Under the pieces are notes generated by a model. That model was not told the DNA's origin. It saw only the letters and a program-made list of their open reading frames with translations, and made no database searches. A stretch of 64,000 bases of DNA from Bacteroidota bacterium (lineage in GTDB: Bacteria; Bacteroidota; Ignavibacteria; Tepidaquicellales; Tepidaquicellaceae), in NCBI GenBank assembly GCA_018266895.1, contig JAFDZQ010000022.1:1-64000 (forward strand), written 5' to 3'. This document shows positions 1 through 8,481 of the stretch, one piece after another; the stretch's first letter is position 1, and every line of letters begins with the position of its first letter. A program made the position numbers and the translations under genes.

Positions 1-384
1 AGATTCCTCAAGATTTTTCTGCGTGCTTTTAGAAGTAGTTACATAGTCGTTTATAGATTCGTTCACCACTGTTTCATCGGATGAATTGGTAATTTTAATA
101 ACATAATTTACACTGGCATCATACAGTTTTGTACTGTAGTTTTTCTTGAACTGGAGATTTTCCAGAGGAATTTCGAAATAGGCATCAAGACGGGCTTTCT
201 CTTTTTCGCTGCTGTAAAATACAAGCGGATCAAAAAAGAAAAATTCCTTTACTTCGGATTTTATGGATTTATCAACTAGCTGTGAAAATGCAGATACTGA
301 GGGAATCACGGAAATGAATAAAATCAAAAACAACGATTTCATGAATTGGTTGCTGCAAATAATATTTAGTATGAATTTTTTCAT
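1..384 (-). CDS. Secreted protein, N-terminal part only (GWxTD-like)
   Basis: The gene runs off the left edge of the window, so only its first 128 codons are visible. It starts at an ATG ending at 384, preceded by a good ribosome binding site (AAGGGAG). The N-terminus has a hydrophobic stretch ending in SVSAFSQ, a likely signal peptide. The mature part contains RLDAYFEIPLENLQF, which recalls the N-terminal half of GWxTD-domain secreted proteins common in Ignavibacteria. That is a family impression only, because the diagnostic GWxTD region lies outside the window. It sits 42 bases downstream of rimO on the same strand and may be co-transcribed with it. Confidence 0.6.
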   Translation of the reverse strand, partial: MKKFILNIICSNQFMKSLFLILFISVIPSVSAFSQLVDKSIKSEVKEFFFFDPLVFYSSEKEKARLDAYFEIPLENLQFKKNYSTKLYDASVNYVIKITNSSDETVVNESINDYVTTSKSTQKNLEES

Positions 385-426
385 GACTAACTCCCTTAAA
401 AATTAAAAAACTTTGCGGATTAATGA

Positions 427-1746
427 TTATTTATTTTCTTTATCTTCAACTTCTGCAAAAAGATCAAACTCTTCAGTGTCAAATATTCTTACATCATAAA
501 ATTCACCTGTCATAAGACTGTTATCATTTATATATATCTCCTGATCTATCTCTGGAGCATCTTTATAGCTTCTGCCGACTGAATAGCCGTTTTCTTTTCT
601 GTCAATAAGAACTTTCTCTTTTTTGCCGACTGAACGGTTATTATTAGTAAGTGATATCTCTTTCTGTGCATCGAGAATCAATTTTTGCCTCAGGAGCTTT
701 TCTTTTAACGGAATTCTGTCGGGAATAGTTGCTGCATAAGTCCCTTCCTCATTTGAATATGTAAATACGCCGAGCCTGTCAAATCTGAAATCCCTGACAA
801 AATCCAGCAGTTCAGAGAATTCATTTTCGGTTTCATCAGGATAACCTACAATAATGGTCGTCCTTATTGCAATTCCGGGGATTTCTTTTCTGAGTTTTTC
901 CAGAAGACTGATCAGAGAAGATTTAGTAATCCCTCTTCTCATGGATTTTAGAACTTTATCAGATACATGCTGAACAGGAATATCAATATACCTGCAGATA
1001 TTTTCAAATCTGTTAAAAGTATCAATCAGATCGTCAGGAAATCTCGAAGGATATGCATACATTAATCGTATCCATTCAATGCCATTTATCCCTGATAACT
1101 CAGAAAGGACAAGAGATAAATTCCTTTTTCTTTCAGCAAGGTCAAAACCCCAGTATGTCGTATCCTGACCTATGACTATAAGTTCCTTTACTCCTTTTGA
1201 TGCGAGAATCTGAGCTTCAGTCATAATTTCCTGAAGAGGTTTGGATCTGTGATTACCTCTCATGATCGGGATAGCGCAGAATGAACAGGGATTATCACAG
1301 CCTTCGCTTATTTTCAGATATGCAAAATGCGAAGGAGTCGTTAAAGTCCTCTCCCCAACCAGACTGGTTTTGTAATCAGCGCCGAGTTCGTTAAGAATCC
1401 CTTTTATTGTATTCGGCTTGTCGGTAGCTCCGAAATACATATCGACTTCCGGAATGCTTTTTTCAAGATCTTTTTTATACCTGTCGGAAAGACAACCCGC
1501 AACGTAAACATTTTTCAGTTTTCCTTTTGATTTCAGATCTACTGCCCTGATAATAGTATCAATAGATTCCTGCTTTGCGGATTCTATAAAACCGCATGTA
1601 TTAATAATTACATTTTCAGCTTTGGTTTCATCATCCGTAATTTCAATATCATTGGATTTAAGCTGTGAAAAAATGAACTCCGAATCCACGAGATTTTTTG
1701 AACAACCGAGCGTAATCAGCATTACTTTATCTTTCTTAACTTTCAT
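427..1746 (-). CDS. rimO: Ribosomal protein uS12 methylthiotransferase RimO
   Basis: RimO is a radical-SAM enzyme that adds a methylthio group to a conserved aspartate of ribosomal protein S12 in the cytoplasm. The 439-residue length is normal for the family. The N-terminal methylthiotransferase domain has its three cluster cysteines at about residues 15 (LGCSKN), 51 (NTCGF) and 85 (AGCLSDR). The radical-SAM motif C-x3-C-x2-C is at about 150-157 (GCDNPCSFC). The C-terminal 70 residues fit a TRAM RNA-binding domain. LGCSKNLVDSE favours RimO over the tRNA enzyme MiaB. It lies downstream of the SulP transporter and upstream of a truncated secreted protein. Confidence 0.93.
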   Translation of the reverse strand: MKVKKDKVMLITLGCSKNLVDSEFIFSQLKSNDIEITDDETKAENVIINTCGFIESAKQESIDTIIRAVDLKSKGKLKNVYVAGCLSDRYKKDLEKSIPEVDMYFGATDKPNTIKGILNELGADYKTSLVGERTLTTPSHFAYLKISEGCDNPCSFCAIPIMRGNHRSKPLQEIMTEAQILASKGVKELIVIGQDTTYWGFDLAERKRNLSLVLSELSGINGIEWIRLMYAYPSRFPDDLIDTFNRFENICRYIDIPVQHVSDKVLKSMRRGITKSSLISLLEKLRKEIPGIAIRTTIIVGYPDETENEFSELLDFVRDFRFDRLGVFTYSNEEGTYAATIPDRIPLKEKLLRQKLILDAQKEISLTNNNRSVGKKEKVLIDRKENGYSVGRSYKDAPEIDQEIYINDNSLMTGEFYDVRIFDTEEFDLFAEVEDKENK

Positions 1747-1876
1747 CTTTATAATAATTAACCCTCCAATCCCTGCTGAACAGAGGGAAATAAGAGGGCT
1801 GGTTTTTATCTGAACTTACTTTAAAAATAGTTAACATTAAATATAAATCTGAAGCAATGCATGATGAAAGAAAAAA

Positions 1877-3541
1877 TTAAACCGCATTTAGAATTTCCCT
1901 TGCCCTTATCAATGCATCTTCAATGCTTCCCTTGACATTTTCTTCTCCGATTTTGTTTATAAGTCCTGCTTTTTCGGCGGCAAACAAGGGCTGTGCGTGA
2001 ATTCCGGACAGGACAAGAAATGTCTTTGATTTTTTGCAGCCGTCATGAATATCATCAATGGTTGCAATTCCGGTGGCATCAATTGCCGGTACGTTTCTCA
2101 GCCGGAGAATAAGTACTCTGGATTTTGTTTCAGTGGCTCTAAGAGTATCCTTGAACTTACTTGCAGCACCGAAAAAAAACGGACCATTCACTTCATAAAT
2201 AACAACTCCATCCGGAATATTCATTTCATCAGCCGGAAAAGCCGCAGGAACATCTTTGTCAGACAGGTTTTCATCAAATTCTTTTGATATTATCCCTACA
2301 TTAGCAACGGCAGCCATTCTGTGCATAAATAAAAATGCAGTCATTATCATTCCGATCTCAATGGCAATAGTCAGATCAAAAATTACAGTAAGAAAAAATG
2401 TTGTCAGTAAAACGGCCACATCGCTTTTAGGCATTTTCAGCTGAGATTTGAATTCTCTCCATTCAAACATATTGTATGCAACGACTGTAAGTATTGAAGC
2501 AAGGACGCATAATGGAACCATACCTGCGTACTGACCAAAGAAAAGCAAAATTAAAAGTAATACGAGAGAATGTATTATTCCCGCTACGGGAGTTTGTCCG
2601 CCGTTTCTGATATTTGTAACCGTTCTTGCTATAGCGCCTGTCGCGGGAATTCCTCCGAAAACAGGTGAAGCAATATTTGCAATGCCGTTGGCTATAAGTT
2701 CCATATTGGATCTGTGTCTCCCTCCTGTCATACCGTCCGCAATAACGGCTGATAACAATGATTCGATAGATGCAAGAACAGCTATCGTAAATGCTGGTCC
2801 CAGTAAATCATATACTTTTGAATATGTGATCTCAGGAAACGACGGTGCCGGAATTGAGTTCGGTATGCTGCCGAATTTTGAACTTATAGTTTCTATGTTA
2901 AGATTAAAAAAGTAAGCAATAAGTGTCCCTGCTATTAAAGCGGCAAATGGGGAAGGAATTCTTTTTGTCAGAAAAGGAAAGAAAATTATTATAAGTAAAG
3001 TAACGGCAGACAGAATTACTGTATGAATATCCGCAGTTCCGATGTTTTCAATATAGACAGGAATTTTTTCAAGAAATTCCGGCGGAATATTCTGAAACTT
3101 TAAACCGAGGAGATCCTTTATCTGTGTAGTGAAAATTATCAGGCCGATACCGGATGTAAAACCCGTTATAAGCGGAAGAGGAATGAATTTTATAAGAGTA
3201 CCGAGCTTCAGAAGTCCCATTATAATCAGAATAATCCCCGCCATAATTGTCGCAAGCATCAGTCCGTCCAGTCCGAATTTCTGAACAATCCCGTACACGA
3301 TTACTATGAAAGCGCCTGTGGGACCGCCAATTTGAACTTTACTGCCGCCTAATGCTGAAATAATAAATCCTGCAACTACAGCAGTAAACAATCCTTTTTC
3401 AGGAGATACTCCCGAAGCGATCCCGAAAGCAATTCCGAGAGGCAATGCGACAATGCCGACAATTATCCCTGCTGTCAGGTCTTTGAAGAATAAATGTCTG
3501 CTGTATGACTTAAGAGATGTAAAAAGTTTAGGAACCAGCAT
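1877..3541 (-). CDS. SulP-family inorganic anion transporter with STAS domain
   Basis: This is a 554-residue inner-membrane transporter of the SulP (SLC26) family, which moves sulfate, bicarbonate or other anions. The first 430 residues are a long series of hydrophobic helices, starting with the family-typical DLTAGIIVGIVALPLGIAFG near residue 22. The last 115 residues form a cytoplasmic STAS domain (VIYEVNGPFFFGAASKF through LILRLRNVPAIDATGI). The substrate cannot be read from sequence. It is 130 bases upstream of rimO on the same strand. The region upstream of the gene holds tandem palindromic repeats. Confidence 0.9.
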   Translation of the reverse strand: MLVPKLFTSLKSYSRHLFFKDLTAGIIVGIVALPLGIAFGIASGVSPEKGLFTAVVAGFIISALGGSKVQIGGPTGAFIVIVYGIVQKFGLDGLMLATIMAGIILIIMGLLKLGTLIKFIPLPLITGFTSGIGLIIFTTQIKDLLGLKFQNIPPEFLEKIPVYIENIGTADIHTVILSAVTLLIIIFFPFLTKRIPSPFAALIAGTLIAYFFNLNIETISSKFGSIPNSIPAPSFPEITYSKVYDLLGPAFTIAVLASIESLLSAVIADGMTGGRHRSNMELIANGIANIASPVFGGIPATGAIARTVTNIRNGGQTPVAGIIHSLVLLLILLFFGQYAGMVPLCVLASILTVVAYNMFEWREFKSQLKMPKSDVAVLLTTFFLTVIFDLTIAIEIGMIMTAFLFMHRMAAVANVGIISKEFDENLSDKDVPAAFPADEMNIPDGVVIYEVNGPFFFGAASKFKDTLRATETKSRVLILRLRNVPAIDATGIATIDDIHDGCKKSKTFLVLSGIHAQPLFAAEKAGLINKIGEENVKGSIEDALIRAREILNAV

Positions 3542-3606
3542 TTCGGTAACTTAGTCAATTTAAAATAAATATCAAAATATTTAAAACTCCTCTTTTTTTG
3601 AAACTG

Positions 3607-3708
3607 CCTCAAAACTTATTTGTCAACACAGAGACGCGGAGCCACAGAGGGAAAACGGGAATAAAAACTAAGTTCTCTGTGTTCCAAGAATTGTGATAGT
3701 TTTGAGAC
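3607..3708. repeat. Palindromic intergenic element, copy 1
   Basis: The left arm reads CTCAAAAC then AACACAGAGACGCGGAG. The right arm carries the inverse, TTCTCTGTGTTCC then GTTTTGAGAC. The two ends can therefore pair into one long imperfect hairpin of about 100 bases. A tail containing GCCGAAGTCGGGCTTGCC follows. It is a near-duplicate of the element starting at 3746, about 140 bases away. Confidence 0.8.
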
Positions 3709-3745
3709 AAGTGCCGAAGTCGGGCTTGCCTCGCTGAAGGATTCA

Positions 3746-3846
3746 GTCTCAAAACTTATTTATCAACACAGAGACGCGGAGGCACAGAGGAAAAAGGAAT
3801 AAAAACTAAGATCTCTGTGTTCCAAGAATTGTGATATTTTTGAGAC
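3746..3846. repeat. Palindromic intergenic element, copy 2
   Basis: This is a second copy of the element at 3607 with only scattered differences, such as GGAGGC for GGAGCC and AAGATCTC for AAGTTCTC. It has the same arms (GTCTCAAAAC and GTTTTGAGAC). It is followed at 3851-3878 by GCCGAAGGCGGGTTTGCC, then GTCTCAAAT at 3885, which looks like the broken start of a third unit. The tandem spacing of about 140 bases suggests a duplication of element plus tail. Confidence 0.8.
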
Positions 3847-3957
3847 AAGTGCCGAAGGCGGGTTTGCCTCGCCGAAAGAAGGAGTCTCAAATCTAGAAAT
3901 ATTTTTTTAACTTAAAGACCCTGATGCACAAAAGCATTCTAATTATAAAACATTTCC

Positions 3958-3983
3958 TTAGTGTCCTCATGACTTAGTGGTAA
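3958..3983 (-). repeat. Degenerate half copy of the intergenic repeat
   Basis: CTTAGTGTCCTCATGACTTA followed by GTGGTA reads, on the minus strand, as a mutated version of the ACCACxAAGxCACxAAG core also seen at 28791 and 32640. It has no paired second arm. The resemblance is short and could be coincidental. Confidence 0.35.
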
Positions 3984-4080
3984 ATAAAGACTGCTTAGTC
4001 TGAAATTAGCATTATGCTTCACTGTATGACTTTAATATCAGTATCAATTTAAGTAATTTTAAAAAACTGAAAATATAAGA

Positions 4081-5367
4081 TTGGAAGAAACCCGCAAAGA
4101 AATAGAAAAGACAGTACTGGTTTGTTATTCTAACCGAAGGGATAAAAAAAATTATCATTCCGAAGATTCGCTTGAAGAACTGAAATTTCTTGCTGAAACA
4201 GCCGGAGCCGAAGTTGTCAAAACATTTTTTCAGCAAAATGACATTTATGATTCAAGATTTATGATCGGCAAGGGGAAAGCAGAGGAAATTTCAGAATATG
4301 TTACAGACAACGATATTAAACTTGTGATTTTTGAAAATGAACTTGCCTACACACAGTTAAGAAATCTGGAGCAAAAAATAAAATGCAAGATAATTGACAA
4401 ATCAAATCTCATACTTGATATCTTTGCTTCAAATGCAAGAACAGCGCAAGCAAAGCTTCAGGTAGAACTCGCGCAGCTCGAATATACTCTGCCCAGACTT
4501 ACAAGACAATGGACTCACCTTTCTAAACAGCTCGGCGGAATTGGCACAAAAGGACCCGGTGAAACACAGATTGAAACTGACAGAAGGCTTATTAAATTAA
4601 GGATTTCACTTTTAAAAGAAAAACTTTTAAAAGTAGATGAACAAAGAAAGACCCAGTCAAAAGAGAGAAAAAATTTTTTCAGAATTTCACTTGTAGGTTA
4701 TACAAATGCGGGTAAATCAACTTTGCTGAATACACTCACAAATGCAGGCGCCTATGTCGAAAATAAATTGTTTGCGACACTTGATACTTCGACGAAATCG
4801 CTCGATCTTCCCGTAAATGAGAAAGGAAGCGCCGTTACAAAATTTCCGAAGAAAGTGCTGATCTCTGATACAGTCGGATTTATAAAGAATCTTCCTCATG
4901 ATCTGATTGAATCATTTAAATCAACTTTATCGGAAGTGGTCGAATCAGATCTGCTGCTTCACGTGATAGACGCATCAAATCACAGATTTACGGATCAGAT
5001 GGAAATAGTTAAAAAGACTCTTGATGAAATAGGTGCGGGAGAAAAGGTCATAATAAATGTTTTCAACAAGGTGGATAATCTTGAGAATACGGATATGATC
5101 AAACATCTTAAGTCAGAGTTTAAGGATTCAGTCTTTATTTCAGCAGCAAAAGGGATGAACATAAAATCCCTTTTGGAAAAAATCAAAGAAGAACTGAGTA
5201 AGGAAAATCATGAAAGGACATTAAAGCTCCGTCCTGATGATCATAAAACCGTTAGCATGATATATAAACTTGCAGAAGTAAGTAAGGTAAAATATCTTAA
5301 GAACAGCATAAAGGTAACATTCAGGACAAATGATAAAAATTACTCATATCTCGAAAAAATAATTTAG
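4081..5367 (+). CDS. hflX: Ribosome-splitting GTPase HflX
   Basis: HflX binds stalled or stress-inactivated ribosomes and splits them using GTP. The protein is 428 residues. The N-terminal HflX domain (about 10-180) includes FMIGKGKAEEI and the highly conserved GGIGTKGPGETQIETDRR near 152-169. The GTPase domain follows, with P-loop GYTNAGKS at about 206-213, G3 DTVGF and G4 NKVD. The start is TTG at 4081. No upstream ATG is in frame, and the first in-frame ATG (4261) would remove conserved N-terminal sequence. No strong ribosome binding site precedes the TTG. Confidence 0.93.
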   Translation: MEETRKEIEKTVLVCYSNRRDKKNYHSEDSLEELKFLAETAGAEVVKTFFQQNDIYDSRFMIGKGKAEEISEYVTDNDIKLVIFENELAYTQLRNLEQKIKCKIIDKSNLILDIFASNARTAQAKLQVELAQLEYTLPRLTRQWTHLSKQLGGIGTKGPGETQIETDRRLIKLRISLLKEKLLKVDEQRKTQSKERKNFFRISLVGYTNAGKSTLLNTLTNAGAYVENKLFATLDTSTKSLDLPVNEKGSAVTKFPKKVLISDTVGFIKNLPHDLIESFKSTLSEVVESDLLLHVIDASNHRFTDQMEIVKKTLDEIGAGEKVIINVFNKVDNLENTDMIKHLKSEFKDSVFISAAKGMNIKSLLEKIKEELSKENHERTLKLRPDDHKTVSMIYKLAEVSKVKYLKNSIKVTFRTNDKNYSYLEKII

Positions 5368-5405
5368 AAAATATTATTTAATTTAAACAGAAAGAGGTTA
5401 ATAAA

Positions 5406-6584
5406 ATGCAAACAGTAGGAACATTCAAAGGTGTTGATTATTATGCAATTGATGACATGCTGACGGACGAAGAAAAATCGATAAGAGATACAGTCAGGGA
5501 CTTTGTCAACGAAGAAGTAATACCAATAATCGAAGAGTATAATCAGGAAATGCATTTTCCGACGCAGCTCATTCCTAAAATGGCTGAACTCGGAATTTTC
5601 GGTCCGACTCTTCCGGTCGAATACGGAGGCATGGGAATAAATAACATTGCTTACGGACTGATTATGCAGGAGCTTGAAAGAGGCGACAGCGGCGTAAGAA
5701 GTTTTGCATCCGTACAATCCGGTCTTGTTATGTATCCGATCTACGAATTCGGCAGTGAAGATCAGAGGAAAAAGTATCTTCCGAAACTTGCCAAAGGTGA
5801 ACTGATTGGTTGCTTCGGTCTTACCGAACCGGATTTCGGAAGTAATCCGGGAGGTATGATAACAAAAGCGGAGAAAGTTGACGGCGGGTATGTTCTGAAC
5901 GGAGCCAAGATGTGGATTACAAACGGAACAATTGCCGATGTAGCAATTGTATGGGCTAAGCTTGACGGCAAGGTCAAAGGGTTTCTTGTGGATAAAGGGA
6001 CAAAAGGTTATTCTGCTCCGGAAACAAAAGGAAAACTTTCCCTGAGAGCTTCAGTGACATCCGAACTTGTTTTTTCGGATTGTTTTATTCCCGATGAAAA
6101 TCTCATGCCAAACGCCAACGGACTTAAATCTCCTCTGATGTGTCTCACACAGGCAAGGTATGGAATCGCCTGGGGAGTCGTAGGACTCGCAATGGAATGT
6201 TACAATACAGCTTTGAATTATTCTTTATCAAGAATTCAGTTCGGCAAACCGATCGCGGGATTTCAGATCACTCAGGAGAAATTAGCTTATATGATTACGG
6301 AAATAACAAAAGCCCAGTTACTTTGTTATCAGCTTGCAAAGCTGAAAGATTCAGGTAAGATGAGACCGCAGCAGGTTTCCATGGCTAAGAGAAATAACTG
6401 TGAAATTGCCAAGAACATAGCAAGTATGGCGAGGGAAATGCTCGGAGCAAACGGGATTCTGGATGAATATCCGATAATGAGACATCAGAATAATATTGAG
6501 TCAGTAAAGACTTATGAAGGCACACACGAAATGCATACGCTGATACTGGGCGAAGATGTTACGGGTTTGTCTGCTTTTGAATAA
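5406..6584 (+). CDS. Acyl-CoA dehydrogenase, glutaryl-CoA dehydrogenase type
   Basis: This FAD-dependent acyl-CoA dehydrogenase has 392 residues. The best subfamily match by eye is glutaryl-CoA dehydrogenase, from RSFASVQSGLVMYPI, IGCFGLTEPDFGSNPGGM, KLSLRASVTSELVF, SRIQFGKPIAGFQ and the catalytic-base motif TYEGTHEMHTLILG near residue 370. If that is right it converts glutaryl-CoA to crotonyl-CoA in lysine or aromatic degradation. Other short-chain acyl-CoA substrates are possible. AAAGAGG lies upstream of the ATG. It follows hflX by 38 bases and may be co-transcribed. Confidence 0.85.
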   Translation: MQTVGTFKGVDYYAIDDMLTDEEKSIRDTVRDFVNEEVIPIIEEYNQEMHFPTQLIPKMAELGIFGPTLPVEYGGMGINNIAYGLIMQELERGDSGVRSFASVQSGLVMYPIYEFGSEDQRKKYLPKLAKGELIGCFGLTEPDFGSNPGGMITKAEKVDGGYVLNGAKMWITNGTIADVAIVWAKLDGKVKGFLVDKGTKGYSAPETKGKLSLRASVTSELVFSDCFIPDENLMPNANGLKSPLMCLTQARYGIAWGVVGLAMECYNTALNYSLSRIQFGKPIAGFQITQEKLAYMITEITKAQLLCYQLAKLKDSGKMRPQQVSMAKRNNCEIAKNIASMAREMLGANGILDEYPIMRHQNNIESVKTYEGTHEMHTLILGEDVTGLSAFE

Positions 6585-6600
6585 TTCTGATTCATACAGA

Positions 6601-6795
6601 ATGGAAAACAAAATTATCAAAAAAGTTTTTTTTAAAGGGCTGATAAAAGACGCGCCTTCTGATTACAGCTACTGGATTACCAGAAGTCATGAACAAAGAA
6701 TTGCTTCAGTCGAAATATTAAGAAAACAATTTTATGAAAAGCCTGCACCAAGATTACAGAGAGTTTATAGAATTATTAAACGCAAACAAAGTTGA
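6601..6795 (+). CDS. Small conserved protein overlapping a nucleotidyltransferase gene
   Basis: A 64-residue basic protein read from the ATG at 6601. It contains DYSYWITRSHEQRIASVEIL then RLQRVYRIIKRKQS. From memory, small proteins with a YW...R...R...LR...RLQR pattern often precede nucleotidyltransferase-like genes in bacteria, and that arrangement is seen here. Its last 62 bases overlap the next gene in another frame, implying translational coupling. No function is assigned. An antitoxin-like or accessory role to the neighbour is a guess. Confidence 0.65.
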   Translation: MENKIIKKVFFKGLIKDAPSDYSYWITRSHEQRIASVEILRKQFYEKPAPRLQRVYRIIKRKQS

Positions 6796-7177
6796 ATATC
6801 TTGTAGTCGGTGCATTTGCACTGGCATTTCACGGACATCCGAGATATACAGGTGATATAGATTTCTGGGTGAACAATAACGAAGAAAATTCAAAAAGGGT
6901 TTATGCATGCATAAAAGAATTTGGATTCCCAACATCCGGTTTATCTGAGAACGATTTCATTTCGGATGATTTAATTTTTCAAATCGGTTATCCACCTGTG
7001 AGAATTGACATTATAACTTCACTTGATGCATTAAATTTCGAGGAAAGTTATAAGGACAGAGTTGAAGAATTCATTGATGATTTAAAAATCAGTTTTTTAT
7101 GCCTGGAAGATTTTAAAAAAAATAAAAAAGCAGTGGGAAGATTTAAAGATCTGGCTGATTTGGAAGGATTAGAATAA
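6734..7177 (+). CDS. Nucleotidyltransferase-fold protein
   Basis: This 147-residue protein has the minimal nucleotidyltransferase signature: a Gly-rich helix start (YLVVGAFALAFHGHPR, residues 18-33) followed by two acidic residues (TGDIDFWV), and a third candidate acid in VRIDII near residue 91. Such stand-alone proteins are known as toxin, antitoxin or resistance nucleotidyltransferases, and the substrate here is unknown. It overlaps the upstream small gene by 62 bases. Its stop codon overlaps the ispH start by one base (TAATG), so all three look co-translated. Confidence 0.75.
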   Translation: MKSLHQDYREFIELLNANKVEYLVVGAFALAFHGHPRYTGDIDFWVNNNEENSKRVYACIKEFGFPTSGLSENDFISDDLIFQIGYPPVRIDIITSLDALNFEESYKDRVEEFIDDLKISFLCLEDFKKNKKAVGRFKDLADLEGLE

Positions 7178-8397
7178 TGAAATCCTTCGACATACCGCAG
7201 TTTTACAACAGCCCTGTAATTTCAAGAATTAAAAATTCCAGAAAGGCGAATGATCCGAAAAAAAAGAATTATTCGCCTACTCTTCTTGATTTCGGTCCGG
7301 TGCAGTTTTTTATTGCAAGACATTTCGGATTTTGCTACGGAGTAAAAAATGCCATTGAAATATCCTATAAAGCAATTGAAGAAAACCCGGATAAACGGAT
7401 TTTTCTTTTAAGTGAAATGATACATAACTCCGAGGTTAATAATGATCTTAAAAACCGCGGCGTGGGTTTTATAATGGATACATCGGGTAATGAAATAATA
7501 AGCTGGGACGAACTGAAAAATGATGATGTGGTAATTATTCCTGCATTCGGCACCACACTTGAGATCGAAAAAAAACTGAATGATATCGGTATTGATCCTC
7601 TGAAATATAACACTACCTGTCCGTTCGTCGAAAAAGTATGGAACAGGGCGGAATCTCTCGGCAGATCGGATTTTACAATTGTTGTTCACGGCAAGTACAG
7701 ACACGAAGAAACCCGGGCTACTTTTTCTCACAGCAAGGAATCAGCTCCTACGGTCATTATCCGTGATATGGATGAAACCATAAAACTCGGTAAAATTATA
7801 TCCGGAGAAACCGGTATTAATGAGTTTTATAAAATATTTCACGGAAAATATTCCGAAGGGTTTGATCCGGAAATACATCTGAACCGGATCGGAGTCGTTA
7901 ATCAGACAACAATGCTGGCTACTGAGACCACGGCTATTTCAGAATATCTGAAGAATATTATGATAAATAAATTCGGGCTGGAAAATATTGATGAACATAT
8001 TGCAGATACAAAAGACACGCTTTGTTATGCAACTCACGATAATCAGAATGCCACTTACGGACTGCTTGAGCAGAATGCAGATCTGGCAATTGTCGTCGGA
8101 GGGTACAACAGTTCGAATACTTCTCACATAGCAGAGCTGTGCGAAGAGAAACTTCCGACTTATTTTATTTCTTCCGCCGATAAGATTCTTTCCCGGAATT
8201 TAATCAGCCATTTTGATTTTCATAATCAGACTGAAAAAGTAACGGTAAATTATTTACAGGAAAAAAGTCCTCTGAAAATAATTCTCACAAGCGGAGCTTC
8301 CTGTCCTGATTCTGTGGTAGATGACGTATTGCATAAAATACTTTCTTATTTTGAAAACACAAAAAGCATCGGGTCAGTTTTGATTGATATTGATTAG
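7177..8397 (+). CDS. ispH: 4-hydroxy-3-methylbut-2-enyl diphosphate reductase (long form)
   Basis: IspH is the last enzyme of the MEP pathway and makes IPP and DMAPP using a [4Fe-4S] cluster. The three cluster cysteines are visible: FGFCYGV at about 53, NTTCPFV at about 148 and SGASCPDS near 375. GVVNQTTMLATET is the conserved substrate-binding stretch. At 406 residues it is the longer type with an N-terminal extension of about 45 residues, unlike the roughly 310-residue E. coli form. It is translationally coupled to the nucleotidyltransferase before it and followed by a terminator. Confidence 0.92.
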   Translation: MKSFDIPQFYNSPVISRIKNSRKANDPKKKNYSPTLLDFGPVQFFIARHFGFCYGVKNAIEISYKAIEENPDKRIFLLSEMIHNSEVNNDLKNRGVGFIMDTSGNEIISWDELKNDDVVIIPAFGTTLEIEKKLNDIGIDPLKYNTTCPFVEKVWNRAESLGRSDFTIVVHGKYRHEETRATFSHSKESAPTVIIRDMDETIKLGKIISGETGINEFYKIFHGKYSEGFDPEIHLNRIGVVNQTTMLATETTAISEYLKNIMINKFGLENIDEHIADTKDTLCYATHDNQNATYGLLEQNADLAIVVGGYNSSNTSHIAELCEEKLPTYFISSADKILSRNLISHFDFHNQTEKVTVNYLQEKSPLKIILTSGASCPDSVVDDVLHKILSYFENTKSIGSVLIDID

Positions 8398-8429
8398 ACG
8401 TTTTTAAAAAATGTAATTCAAACAAAAAA

Positions 8430-8457
8430 AACAGCGCCGGATTATCCGACGCTGTTT
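8430..8457. terminator. Bidirectional terminator between ispH and the DHS-like gene
   Basis: AACAGCGCCGGA and TCCGACGCTGTT form a GC-rich stem around an ATT loop with one mismatch, flanked by A and T runs. It lies between convergent genes and could serve both. Confidence 0.85.
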
Positions 8458-8481
8458 TGTTATTAAAAAGATTAAATAATA

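Larger units (their letters stand above)
3542..4080. other. Intergenic region with palindromic repeats
   Basis: This 540-base gap separates the divergent SulP and hflX genes. It holds two tandem copies of a palindromic element and a degenerate half copy, listed separately. No coding frame, RNA gene or convincing promoter could be seen in the remainder. Confidence 0.7.

Noticed and set aside
3607-3893. Tandem repeats as a CRISPR array
   Set aside because: There are only two long units of about 140 bases with no spacers of uniform size and no cas genes.
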